The notes under the pieces were generated by a model, which saw nothing but the letters and a program-made list of their open reading frames with translations, made no database searches and was not told the origin of the DNA. This document shows, one piece after another, positions 1-11,547 of a stretch of DNA of 64,000 nt. Numbering within the stretch: the stretch's first letter is position 1; every line of letters begins with the position of its first letter. The stretch spans positions 62,180,001 through 62,244,000 of the forward strand of contig JAJNNQ010000006.1 of assembly GCA_027886175.1 (NCBI GenBank). Direction: 5' to 3'. A program made the translations under genes and the position numbers. The stretch comes from Phylloscopus collybita (Eukaryota; Chordata; Aves; Passeriformes; Phylloscopidae).

Positions 1-125
1 TTTAGAATCTGGATTAAGATCTGAAAGTGCAGCATTTGGTCCCAGTGCAGTCAAAAGCAAAAGGTAACTCCTGGTAGGGATTGGAGACAAAAACACTAAT
101 AGAAATATCTTTTTTCCCTCTTTAA

Positions 126-131
126 TTTATT
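126..131 (-). promoter_or_regulatory. CRYZL1: Candidate poly(A) signal of CRYZL1
   Basis: TTTATT on the plus strand reads AATAAA on the minus strand, about 285 nt past the CRYZL1 stop codon. It would give a 3' UTR of roughly 300-310 nt. Alternative signals may lie beyond the left edge. Confidence 0.4.
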
Positions 132-415
132 AGGATTGAAAACCCACAGCAACTGAGTTTGCCTCTAGATGTTTCTGACATTTGTAGCCATGGCAGGGCA
201 AGACAAGATTTCTTTTTCTTCTCTAGATGCTGCTGATGGGAACCTTCTGCTCAAGGGAATTAAAAACCCCTGAAGTCATGGAAGCTTCAGAGACCATTTG
301 TGCTGAGGTACAAAAAAAGTTTAAATTCAGTTTACTGCCTGCAAGTGTACACACTGATTTACTCCAGAAATACATTTCTGTATCTTCTCCAGGCTGAGAA
401 ATCAGATTTTGTGTG

Positions 416-515
416 TCAGAACTGGATGACTTGTCTCTTTCTTGCTTGATTCTTCTGAACTATTTCCATAGAAACTTTGGCTTCGTACAACGGGATGGGT
501 TCATCCAGCTGAGGC
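416..515 (-). CDS. CRYZL1: CRYZL1 terminal coding exon (13)
   Basis: The exon begins after a TTTTAG acceptor with the third base of a split codon. It encodes [20 protein letters not shown], then [12 protein letters not shown] and a TGA stop at 418-416. This matches the conserved C-terminus of QOH-1. The 3' UTR continues leftward. Confidence 0.95.
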
Positions 516-885
516 CTAAAATGAAACAGTAAAAAATGCTGGTGAACAACAGGAATATCACAGGAGAGACTTTCCTTTCACTGTGCCAACCCCTCTCCTC
601 AAACAAAGTAACAGTTTTATGGCTTTGCTCCAGGGCACAGAAGAAGGGAAAAGCCCCAAAGCAAACAGGAGCCACAAGTGAATGGAAAGAGATCCTTCTT
701 GCAGGGAAAAATAAAAGAGGGTACTGGGGAGGGTTCTGCTCCACAGAAGCTGTTATCCTGCTTTAAGGGAAAGGATCTCCCATTCCCACCTTTTTATGGG
801 AGTCTTCCTATCTCCTAGTGCTGGCAAGAGTTTTCTACTTCTAATGCTGAATTAAAAAACCCACAAAAAACTCCCCATCTCTCAC

Positions 886-919
886 CTGAAAATGCTTTTT
901 GATAATTTCTCCATGATAT
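886..919 (-). CDS. CRYZL1: CRYZL1 exon 12 (34-nt microexon)
   Basis: The donor is AG|GTGAGAG and the acceptor is GGAAG|ATATC, which has a weak pyrimidine tract. In frame it reads (D)IMEKLSKSIF(R), matching the conserved DVMEKLSTGVFR segment. It starts in phase 1 and ends in phase 2. The upstream exon appears to end in phase 2, so the join breaks frame as sequenced. Skipping this exon would restore an open frame. Confidence 0.75.
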
Positions 920-1665
920 CTTCCAGGATGGGTATCCAAGAGCACCATTAAGGAACAACAGAGCTGGAGAGAAATCCCTTTACAATCACATTTACAGCCC
1001 TGTACTGATACAAACTCAGCAAGAAAATGAACCTCAATTCCAGGCCTTAGATCAGATTTTTGCACTTGTTTCTATATCAGAAACCTCCTTCCCTGAAATA
1101 GGATGCAAAAATGATATATGGAATATTTCAATTACTTCAATGTGAAAATATTCAGTATTTCAACATGAAATACAAGTGCAGCCTGCACTAGTACAACATC
1201 AATCAATCATTAATCAGTGGCATTTTTTGTGCAGGATGAAGAGAACAGATTTTGAGGCCAGGTAGCTGTTGTGACTGTTCACACAGGCACCTGATAAAAA
1301 GCCAAAATGAAGTTGGGAACACAGCAGAGGCTGGAAATTCTTGGAGCACACTGCCACGGGAGGGGTCTGTGAGTTAATGACCATCAACCAAGACAGCACA
1401 ACACATGGGGCTGTATTCAGTCTTTGTATGAAACTCAAACAAAATGCTTCATCCTTCATTTCAAGGGCAACCAGGCTGATATCCCAAGCTCAAGTTCTTT
1501 CAAAAAGTCATCCATTTGTGATTTCTTCAGATGACAGTAAGGCCAGATGCTCCAGAATTTCACAAGATACACAAGTCCCTAAAGCCAAAAGCACCCAAAC
1601 CTTCCAGGGCTGAATATGTCCTGCCCAGGAAGCTCAGTCCAGCTGCATCAGCCCAAATGTAGGAG

Positions 1666-1880
1666 ACTTTCCTTTTCCTTTTCCTTTTCCTTTTCCTTTT
1701 CCTTTTCCTTTTCCTTTTCCTTTTCCTTCTCCTTCTCCCTTTCCTTCTCCTTCTCCCTTTCCTTCTCCTTCTCCCTTTCCTTCTCCTTCTCCTTCTCCCT
1801 TTCCTTCTCCTTCTCCCTTTCCTTCTCCTTCTCCTCCTTTTTTTCCTTCTCCTTCTTCTTCTCCTTTTCTCTTTTTCTAC
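1666..1880 (+). repeat. Polypyrimidine microsatellite (TTTTCC)n / (CTTCTC)n
   Basis: Over 200 bp are almost pure pyrimidine on the plus strand, starting as TTTTCC repeats and passing into CCTTCTCCTTCTCCCTTT blocks of higher order. It lies in the CRYZL1 intron between exons 11 and 12, so the pre-mRNA carries the purine (GGAAAA/GGAGAA) strand. Confidence 0.95.
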
Positions 1881-2211
1881 AATGTCCCTCCATAAATTTT
1901 AAGTACAACCCAAATCAATACGTTTTATGTAAATAATATTTCTGTACATTGCAAATAAAATAAAAGTTAGGAAGCCAAAACACTTCCACTTTTGCAGTGA
2001 ACAGGAGTGCATGAAGTTTACAGGTGATGCATCTAATGCCCAGAAGCACAACAACCAAAAAAAAAAAAAAAATCCAAGATGTCACTTACATAAAATAAAA
2101 ACATATAGAATCAAATCTTCAATTAATTGGTTTAATAGTGAACCAAAATGCTGCATTTCCCCCTCCCCCAGAATGGGTGTTTTGCAGCACTGCTTTTAAT
2201 GAAGCTTGCAG

Positions 2212-2335
2212 AGACATTTTCCAGGTTGGGCACTGGAGCTTAGAGCACCCTGGCATGGTGGGAGTTGTCCCTGCCATGGCAGGGGTGGGATGAGCTTTAA
2301 GGTCCTTCCCACCAAACCAGACTAGGAATCCACAA
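2212..2335 (+). mobile_element. CR1-like LINE 3' end, degenerate
   Basis: The order GGTGGGAGTTGTCCCTGCC, then GATGAGCTTTAAGGTCCTTCC, matches the terminal part of the commonest CR1 family in this window. It lacks a clear ATTCTGTGA tail. Confidence 0.7.
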
Positions 2336-2493
2336 TATATTTAAAAGGAATGCAGAAAATACCTTAAAACCTGAGTGTCTCTCATATTTTAGCTCCACCT
2401 TTCAGCTGGGTTGCAGCTCTGAGCAGAAGAGAAGCCCTCAGTGGGATTTCCCTTTCTCTCCTTTGAGCAGTGAGAATTCCACTCCAGCACCAC

Positions 2494-2609
2494 CAAAGGA
2501 TATCGAGATACTTCCCCTGCTGCACGTTGGACAGGTTCCAGATCTCATCGTTCAGGAAGGACACTGTGGCTCCCTTAAGGAACAAGGTATGGCTGTCTGG
2601 AGGATCCAG
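2494..2609 (-). CDS. CRYZL1: CRYZL1 exon 11
   Basis: The exon follows a TTGCTTCAG acceptor in phase 0. It encodes [20 protein letters not shown], then [18 protein letters not shown]. The only plausible donor is TG|GTGGTG at 2494/2493, giving 116 nt. I would expect 118 nt from the family length, so either the donor has shifted or two bases are missing. Confidence 0.9.
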
Positions 2610-2823
2610 CTGAAGCAAATTGAAGAAAAACGTCATTTAGTTACACTTTTCCCATATAAAAATAAAAGTTAAATGATTATTTTATAAAGGTAGTTAAACC
2701 AAACAAAAAAACACCCCTTGCCCACACTCTTAAAGCAAGGAAACTTGTAACACTGAGAGGTTGAAACAATAGTTTTATGTGTCTGTATCTCTCTTTTCTG
2801 TGCCTTGCCACAGGCAGCTTTAC

Positions 2824-2945
2824 CTGCAGGTCCCTCTCCGTGGTTATCCAGCGTCCCCCAACGCCAAGCAGAGTGATGATGTCGTGCTTGTGAGGCAGCA
2901 GCTGGCATCTGGAAGCTGGTTCATCTTCAGCACTGTACAGCCTCA
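2824..2945 (-). CDS. CRYZL1: CRYZL1 exon 10
   Basis: The acceptor is a run of C then CAG; the donor is CAG|GTAAAG. It encodes (V)[20 protein letters not shown], then [20 protein letters not shown], in 122 nt from phase 1 to phase 0. The [13 protein letters not shown] core is the most conserved part of the C-terminal half of the family. Confidence 0.97.
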
Positions 2946-3059
2946 CTGGGGGGGGGAGAATAAATCCCCCTGAGCTCAGAAGAAAAGGTGGAAAATTCAA
3001 TATTTCCACACATTTCAGTGGAACTCTTTAAGTTCTTTGGTTGTTTCAGCTAAAAATCG

Positions 3060-3900
3060 TTGTAAAGTCTGAATTTATTATTTTTAATAAAAATTATTTT
3101 TGTTTAATTAATATAATTTTAATAATAAATTTTTAATAATAAATTTTAATAATAAAATAAATAAATTATTTAATAATAATTTTAATTATATTTATAACTG
3201 GAGTATTTCATGTACTTTATGCAGAATAATATTTTATAATAGCTCAGAAGTTACTATTCAGAGTTATATTTTGTTTATATTCATAATACTATCTAGTAAT
3301 AACACAGACTGCAATATAATAATATATATATTAATATAATATATATTAATAATATAGGGAAGGAAATATATATATATAGGGAAAGGAATAAATATATGGG
3401 GAAGGAAATAATAATAATATAGCCTATATTATATAGTATATAACATACTAAGATATATATTATACATAATACAGTATATATATGTAAAATGTATAAAATA
3501 TATAATATACATATATTATATATTATTACATATAATATAAAAATATTATATATTATTATATGGAATATATTATATATTATATATTATAGTATACATAATA
3601 TATATAATATATAATATATATAATATATAGTATATATAGCATAATGCACAATATAAAAATATAATATATAACAGGCTACAAATATAGTCTATATAATATG
3701 TCACTTAAATATATAAATTATACATCTATGTACTATTATATATTTATCTACTATATATTTATCTACTATTATATAAAATATATATATCAGCAATACGTTA
3801 TATATAAAATACATAACGATAGCAATAAATGCATGTAATATATAGTATATAATAACATGTAGTAATCATTTATTTATATATCTTTTATTTATATTATATT
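3060..3900. repeat. AT-rich tract with (TA)n and TAATA/ATATA repeats
   Basis: About 0.8 kb is composed almost only of A and T, in TAATAATTT-like then ATATAT/TATTATA motifs, with many short palindromes. It lies in the CRYZL1 intron between exons 9 and 10. Confidence 0.9.
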
Positions 3901-4902
<1,002 letters not shown>

Positions 4903-4903
4903 T

Positions 4904-4975
4904 TATAAGTTTAATAAAAATAAAATAAAATGAAATAAAATAGAATAGAATAAAATAAAATAAAATAAAAATAGG
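4904..4975 (+). repeat. (AAAAT)n microsatellite
   Basis: AATAAAATAAAATGAAATA-type pentanucleotide repeats with single-base interruptions, just upstream (in transcript sense) of CRYZL1 exon 9. Confidence 0.9.
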
Positions 4976-5839
4976 CAATAAGGAGACAAAAAGATATCTC
5001 ACTCGGCTGAGGGTGTAAAGCAACGCGCGCCGCCCATTCTGAATTCCTTGGTATTTGAAAGTCTTGGTGTTACGTATTTAAAGAAGCTAATGCGTGATTC
5101 AAATATTCATTTTGGTTTCAAGTTCCACCCCCCTAAGCATACAAGTTATCTGTGAGGCTCCACAAAGCCCAGCTGGATGTTGTAGATCTGTCTTTTGGAG
5201 ATTTAGACCTCAAAGGCTTAATTGTTTCTTATCAAAAATTTTTAGTTCAGGAATTTCAGACATCTCTTCTGTCTTCTATCTGAAAATATCCCTCCATTAC
5301 ATTTTAAATTCTACAAATAAAAGGAAATGCAGTACAACCTTCTTACATGATATACATGACATTCATTTCAATATTTGCGAAAAGCCAACTCTAAAATCTG
5401 CATTTATAACACCAACAAGAACAACTTCAGACCCATCAAAATGGACTCGAGGTGCTCAAAACTGAGAGCTCAGATCCCGAGCTGCACACGCAGTTTCTGC
5501 TCTTTGCTGGCACCACAAACAGGTCTGCAGCTACATCCAAAAAAACCCTGGCACATCCTTTTTCTTCTTTTTTTCCTTCATTTTTATCACAGTGCAAAAT
5601 CAACACCAAAAAGTGTGAATGCAGAGGTTCAACTCATGAGTTTGTTGGCTCAAAAGGACAAAATGTGGCACTGTAAGATTAGAAATCTTACTCTAAATTC
5701 ATTCTTTGCTGTTCTTGTCCAAGTCCTGGCTCTCTGGGTCATGCATTAAATGTTCAGATGAAGGGATTTACATCTGCTCTTGAAATACTGCTGAGCTGAA
5801 AGCCACCAACACATTTTCCTGTCATGTATCTGTGATGCC
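4976..5839. other. CRYZL1 intron, nothing recognised
   Basis: Unique-looking, moderately AT-rich sequence without splice-bounded coding similarity. Open stretches here lack any recognisable protein features. Confidence 0.6.
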
Positions 5840-6570
5840 TGTCTTGGGTTATGGAACCAAAAATGGGTATTCTATTTCATCTGTTGAAAGCAGCTGGGGA
5901 GATGTTTTTCTTTATCTCTTGTAACTCTGGGGGGAGGGGGGCAGATGCCTTCTAATAATGGGGCAGCTGATAAACCAGGTGGGGCAAGGTTTGTTATCTC
6001 TTTTCACAATGGGCCATTAAGACTCCCCAAGCTGTTCTCCTCCCCAGAGCAGCACATCCACATTCCATCATCCCACTGGGAGATGCTCCACCCAGTGTGG
6101 GGAGCCAACCATTCCCACCTGGATAAAAACTGAGACACAGGAACACCAGGGATCTGGTTCCACTGGATTCCTGGAGGAAGACTGGACCCTTCTCACCATC
6201 CCTGGACCCTTCTCACCATCCCTGGGCCCTTCTCACCATCCCTGGACCCTTCTCACCATCCCTGGACCCTTCTCACCATCCCTGGGCCCTTCTCACCATC
6301 CCTGGACCCTTTTCTCTCAGGATCATCTCTGCCCCACCAGAACCACCTCTGCCACTCCAGCAGGACTCACTGTGGGCTGCTCCCAACCCCCTGACCAACA
6401 GGGTGTCAGGTTGGAGCTCTGACTCTGTCAGGGTTTCTGGGATTGTTGTTTGTTTGTTTGCTTGTTTGGTTGGGTGGTTTTGTTTTCTACTACATTTGTA
6501 TTGTTAATATTCCCAGTAAAGAGCTGTTATTCCCATTCCCAAATCTTTGCCTGAAAGCCCTGAATTGCAA
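5840..6570 (+). mobile_element. Solo LTR-like element A
   Basis: The element begins TGTCTTGGGTTATGG and shares several blocks with element B at 12489: the CCATCCCACTGGGAGATGCTC-like box, CACCTGGATA, TCTGGTTCCACTGGATTC and CAACAGGGTGTCAGG. It contains an internal 20-bp tandem array. No internal retroviral genes lie beside it. The 3' end is uncertain. Most likely a solo LTR of an old endogenous retrovirus. Confidence 0.65.
6186..6312 (+). repeat. 20-bp tandem array inside LTR A
   Basis: About six and a half copies of a 20-bp unit containing TTCTCACCATCCCTGG. The unit variants run GGACCC, GGACCC, GGGCCC, then repeat in the same order, giving a 60-bp higher-order period. The related LTR B has a single unit. 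Confidence 0.95.
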
Positions 6571-6699
6571 AATTATAATTTGGAGGGGGTGAGGGGTTTA
6601 CATTCCCCATTCCAAGGGAAACTCCAGCTTTCCCTGGCAGACACCTGTCTGTCCAAACCAAGACAATGCCTTATTTTTGGTTGGTTATAAAGATGAACC

Positions 6700-6975
6700 A
6701 CAGAATCAGTAATGAGAGAATCCCAGGACGGTTTGGAGGGACCTTCAGGATCATAGCATCCCATCCCCTGCCCTGGCAGGGACACCTCCCACTGTCCCAG
6801 GCTGCTCCCAGCCCCAGTGTCCAGCCTGGCCTTGGGCACTGCCAGGGATCCAGGGGCAGCCACAGCTGCTCTGGGCACCCTGTGCCAGGGCCTGCCCACC
6901 CTGCCAGGGAACAATTCCTGATTCCCAAGATCCCAGCCAGCCCTGCTCTCTTTCAGGTAAAAGCCATTTTTAATA
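6700..6975 (-). mobile_element. CR1-like LINE 3' end
   Basis: In minus orientation it reads through CAGGGTGCCCAGAGCAGCTG and the GGGAGGTGTCCCTGCC box, ending at a CTGTGGTTCAT-type tail near 6700. It includes the upstream GGAACAATTCC segment (ACAATTCCTGATT on plus). Confidence 0.85.
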
Positions 6976-7614
6976 TTACAACAATAACACAGGGGAAGAG
7001 AAGGAGCAGCTACAGGTTTTGTGTCATCATAATGAGACAGAACAAACATTTAGAAACTAAACAGGCCAAAGACTTCACAGGAAAATGAGAACTGGAAGAA
7101 CATCAAACAGATTTGGAGGCCAATTTCCAGAGGCTCCTGAGCTCTGCACTCACCCACCAAAGGCTGCCGGGCTCCTTCTGGAATGTGATCCCAGCAGCAG
7201 GGAGGGAAGGCAGGAGGGAGGGAAGAAAAAATGCAAGGAGCTGGTCATTAAGGATATTAACAAATCATCAATAAATGCCTTGAGTTTGATTCTTTTTGTC
7301 CCTTCAAATTCCCCAATCAAATCACAGGATGCATTCAAATCCTAAGTAATTTCCTCTTTTTTTTTTAATTCAAGTAAAATGATTTCACTGAAGAGAACAC
7401 ATGACCAAAACTTGCTAAAGATGGGATAATAATTAATTATTAATGATAGCCAGATTCATCATACACAAATAAACTTCCATAATATCCTTTTCTTCTTAGT
7501 TCTCTTTAGTCAAGAAGTTAACAGGTTTTCCTTAGAGGGCAATTTGACTTGGTATTATTTCTGCAAATAATTTCACTTTTTGAAAATAATTCTGGTTTCA
7601 CAGACCCAAAGCCC

Positions 7615-7785
7615 AGCAATAAAAAACAACAAAGAAACAAAAAACAAAATAAACAAAAAACCCAAACAAAACCACAAAAAAACCAAAAAAAAACCCCAAA
7701 AAAATCCAAACAACAACAACAACCAAAAAAACCCACCCCAAAAACAAAACAAAAAACAAAACCAACCAAAAAAACCCCACCAGTT
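7615..7785 (+). repeat. A-rich (CAAAAA)n low-complexity tract
   Basis: About 170 bp of A and C only for long stretches (CAAAAAACCCAAAC-type units). The reading frames across it are composition artefacts. Confidence 0.9.
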
Positions 7786-10149
7786 TGACTATTTTGTGAT
7801 TTCTGTAGAGCAAAAATGTCCAGTTTTGTTTCTTAACTCAGTACAATAATTCAAACAGCACTCATCAAAATCCTGGTCAACTTCCTTCCTAAAAACTGCT
7901 GGAAAAAATTCTCAGCAGTGCAGAAAAGGCCAAGCAACAAACTGTAATATAATTTTCCATAATCCTCTGTCATTTATGTATTTTTCACAAAATACTGGTA
8001 AATTAGTTCAGTTTCTTCTGCTGTGACTGGCACAACTTCCAAAGTAACATTTTTCTGACTGGCAAAACCTCAGGGTTCCACAGCCTGGTCCCAGAGTTTG
8101 CTCTGCCCTGGGCAGTTCAGCTGCAGGGTTTAAACCCTGTCACCCCAAGGATGTGCTGGGGGTTTAGGGATCATGCTCAGGAGAGCCAGGACATCACTGG
8201 GGGGTTCTAAGCACAGGCACCTCCCAAGAGCTCAGCAGAGAATAAAATCTCACAAACCAAACTGAAAGAAAAGCAGGAGGTGCTTTTGGGAGCAGAGGAA
8301 ATATCTGTGTGTGTGTAGATACTTTTCCTTGGCTTCTCTGACAGAAACTCAGCTCATTGTTTATGGAATATTCCGTCTCCAGCCTGAAACAGGCATTCAA
8401 ATGTCAAAACTTGTTAAAATCCCCACCTTCATTCTAATTTTTACTCCAGAGATTACTGAAGACATAAAAAAAAAGCCCCATTCTGTTGGTCTAAATACAA
8501 ATCCTGAAATATTACCAGGAGCTTCTACTTCAGGCACTGGAATCACATTAATTAAGAAACAAATCAAGTCTGAACACTTTAAAAGCTTTTTGCTTTTGCA
8601 CTCAAACAGCTTCTTTCTTTAATGCTGTACCCAGGTTCTATTTCTTTATTTGAAATAAAGTTGCAGTTATCATTTTTCCCCTCTCAGCCATTCCAGGAAG
8701 CAGCTTGGTATGCTCAACAATGATAACACAAACTTCTGCTCACTGAAAACTGCCAAAAACTAACCAAAAACTCACTGGAGAAACACAAAACTGGAAATTC
8801 TTCAGCCCAAGCCACTTAGAGCTTGGGTTACTTAGGATCTATTTGATATCCAAATAAATTAAAAATGCTGTGAAAAGTAACTCAGGACTATGAGAATAAA
8901 ATTGCCAAATCCTTTCCTAGCTCATGAATTTTTCATAATAATTAGCAAAATATACCCATGAAATGTTACAAAAGGAAGTTTTAAGTCCTCAGGATTTCCT
9001 CTTTGGCCCTGTAACAGCTGGTGCAACAAGGCTCTGCATAGCAACAGCATTCCCAAAAATCTTCCTGTTCTGCTATCTGTCACAACTGCTAGTGCAGTAA
9101 AAGATATAAACACAGAGACAGTAAAGAAGGCTGCTGAAATTAGGAAAAAAAAGGGTTTTTTTTGGTCAAATTGCAAAAAAAAGTATCAAGCTTTTGAGAA
9201 ATCAGCCTGGAGGTGCTGCAGTGCTGATGTCCCCAGCCCTGGGGTGCTGGGTGGGTGCAGCTGTAACCATCCAGATGTGGCTGCACAGGGCTCTCCCCAA
9301 AGGCATTTCACAGCTGCTGCTCTGTAGCTGCAGTGAATGCCAGCAAAAATCACACTCTGAAAAAGAAACCTGGGCATTGCACTGCAGCCCTTGGTATTTG
9401 CAGGAGGAAGTAGCAGGCAGCAGTTTGAACCTTTTGCTGCACTCCTGCCAGACTTGACAATCCATCCTTTATTATAAAACTGTCTGAGTAGAGGAATATT
9501 CCACTTTCTTCCAGAAAACACCATTGAAGTTTTGATCAGAAAAGATGCCAGTAGCTCCTACACAGAGTATGTTCTCATGTTATGTTCAGAGGGAAAAAAA
9601 AAAAAAAACCAACAAAAAACAACCAAACTTGAAGTATCAAAGAGAAGAAGTCAGGGAAGAATGCAAGTGTTGTGTGTGAGGCCAAGCTCCTTTTAGACAG
9701 CAGGAGAATGCAGAGCCTGTGCATGTCCAGCTCCAGCTGTGGCAGTAGCTGACACCTGATAAAACACTGCTGGGATAATGAAACAGTGCTGGGTGTCAGG
9801 TGTGTGAGCTCTGGCACACACTGGGGCAGTGGTGACTCAGCAATCCTTCCTTCCCCAGCAACCACTTCATCCCATGGAAAGATTTCCTGAGGATTTAGGC
9901 CAAAAGCCAGCACTCAGCATTGCTGGAAAGTACTGCCAGCCATTACAACTGAAATGGAGAATAAAAATGCCATTAGGTACACCTAAACCAGAAATTAAAA
10001 CACCTGTGGAGTACAGGACAAACCTGAAAACCATTTAATTGGACTAGTTATCCATTTGTATTTGCTTTTTTACACAAGTAAGTCTCTAAACCTGAAAAAA
10101 AAACCCAGAAAAAAACAGACATACTTTAGCACTGAAGGATAAAACTCAC
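7786..10149. other. CRYZL1 intron, largely unique sequence
   Basis: No exon, LTR or CR1 tail was recognised. A short poly(A) run lies at 9593-9608. Several moderate open frames on both strands overlap each other and show no domain features. Confidence 0.5.
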
Positions 10150-10261
10150 CCCCAGCAGATCTGAGCCTCTCCAGGTACTGCTTGTCCTCCAGGCTGTGGG
10201 CAGTGGAGATGACTTTGGCCCCTCTGTGCTGAGCCAACTGAATCGCGATGGTACCGAAGGG
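10150..10261 (-). CDS. CRYZL1: CRYZL1 exon 8 (nucleotide-binding region)
   Basis: The exon starts after CTCAG in phase 0 and ends at GGGG|GTGAGT, 112 nt. It encodes [20 protein letters not shown], then [17 protein letters not shown]. It supplies the second half of the Rossmann GxxxxG-x-A-x-Q-x-A motif and the following beta strand that contacts the cofactor in MDR enzymes. Confidence 0.97.
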
Positions 10262-10742
10262 CTGAGGAGGGAAAAGCAGGCTCATGGATGAATTTATTAA
10301 CTCATTTATTCACACCAACCATTTGGATGTTGTTTAAGAACGATTATATTGCAAAGGCCACGCAGGAGAGTACCCAGAAATGAACTTACTCCTGCAATAA
10401 AACACAGCTGAACCAATAACTGAATATTCACAGCCCTGCTTCTGTCCTAAGTGAGGCTAAAACAGCTCTTCAGTGACAGGGAAGCTCTGAGTGAACTTTT
10501 GGTCAGTAACTGGTTCTTGTCTTCAACAAAATAGCTCAGATTTCACTTTAATTACCACAGCCACCTTCACTGCAGTTGGAACTCGGAGCTTGAAGGGGAA
10601 TAAAGCTCCAAGGAAAAAGCCCCAGCCATGTTTACATTACAGAATCTTGGCTGAGGGAGCCCCACATCTTCATTGGCACTAAGAACTGCAGGGATCAAAT
10701 AAAATCATTTAAATCCAAGAAAAGGTAAAAAAGCAGAGGTGC

Positions 10743-11310
10743 TGATGCCTTCAGTTTTATCTTTGCTGTGTTTCAGGTTCTGTGCTGCCCAGGGCTGCAG
10801 CTCTCAGCCTCACATTCAGGGTCACTCAGCTCTGCACAGAGCAGGGACACAAAACAAATCCTGCTCCTGCTGCACCCCAAGCACAGCTGGGACAAGTGTT
10901 CAGGCCCCAGAGCACAAACAAGGGTGGCTGCAGAGAGAAAACAAGAAGGGTGGGACTGCAGAACCTGCAGCTGGAACTGGACAATTCAACCCCAATGTGC
11001 AAATGGACCAGAACTGATCCAAGTGTGAGACCTGGTGAGCAGGGGTCCATTTTGTGTCCAGTTTGTAACCATTTTGTGTCCATTTTGTGTCCATTTTGTG
11101 ACCATTTTGGGTCCATTTTGGGTCCATTTTGGGTCCATTTTGTGACCATTTTGTGCCCATTTTGGGTCCATTTTGGGTCCACCTTGGGTGTAGCCCTGGC
11201 CAGGCTCTTGTCCTGCCCAAGGTGCATCCTTAAAGGCTTTTTAATAAATTTCTGCTTTATTCTCTGGCTCTGTCCAGTCTCTGTTCCAGGTCAGCCTTCC
11301 CAAGGCATCA
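10743..11310 (+). mobile_element. LTR, left arm of tail-to-tail pair
   Basis: The arm starts TGATGCC and ends GGCATCA, a 7-bp terminal inverted repeat with TG...CA ends as in retroviral LTRs. It contains an 11-bp tandem array and an AATAAA near 11242. The element at 11548-12145 is the same unit in reverse. No clear target-site duplication was seen. Confidence 0.75.
11045..11187 (+). repeat. 11-bp tandem array in left LTR
   Basis: Thirteen units of consensus GTCCATTTTGK exactly 11 bp apart, with substitutions but no length change. Confidence 0.95.
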
Positions 11311-11547
11311 GTGGGAGTACTGAAAAATAAGGCATTTTCCTGCAGTTATCCCTGAGGACTCAGGGCAAAACCATCACTGTAGGACACCAGAACAGCCTCC
11401 CTCTCTCTGCACCCCCACGCTCCAGGCAGGACAATATTCCTGGTCAGGATCTCACATGAGAAAGCCCTTCCTGCAAACCCATGAAATGAAGAGCACTGCC
11501 AGCACTCCCCGGTGAGCCCAGCTGGGAGAAAATGCAGGGGCTGTGTG

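Noticed and set aside
1616..1936. Open frames encoding Ser-Phe or Lys-Glu repeats on the two strands
   Set aside because: They are translations of the polypyrimidine microsatellite; no splice context or homology supports a protein.
7518..7849. Phe/Cys/Gly-rich and Lys/Gln/Pro-rich open frames
   Set aside because: Composition artefacts of the A/C-rich low-complexity tract.
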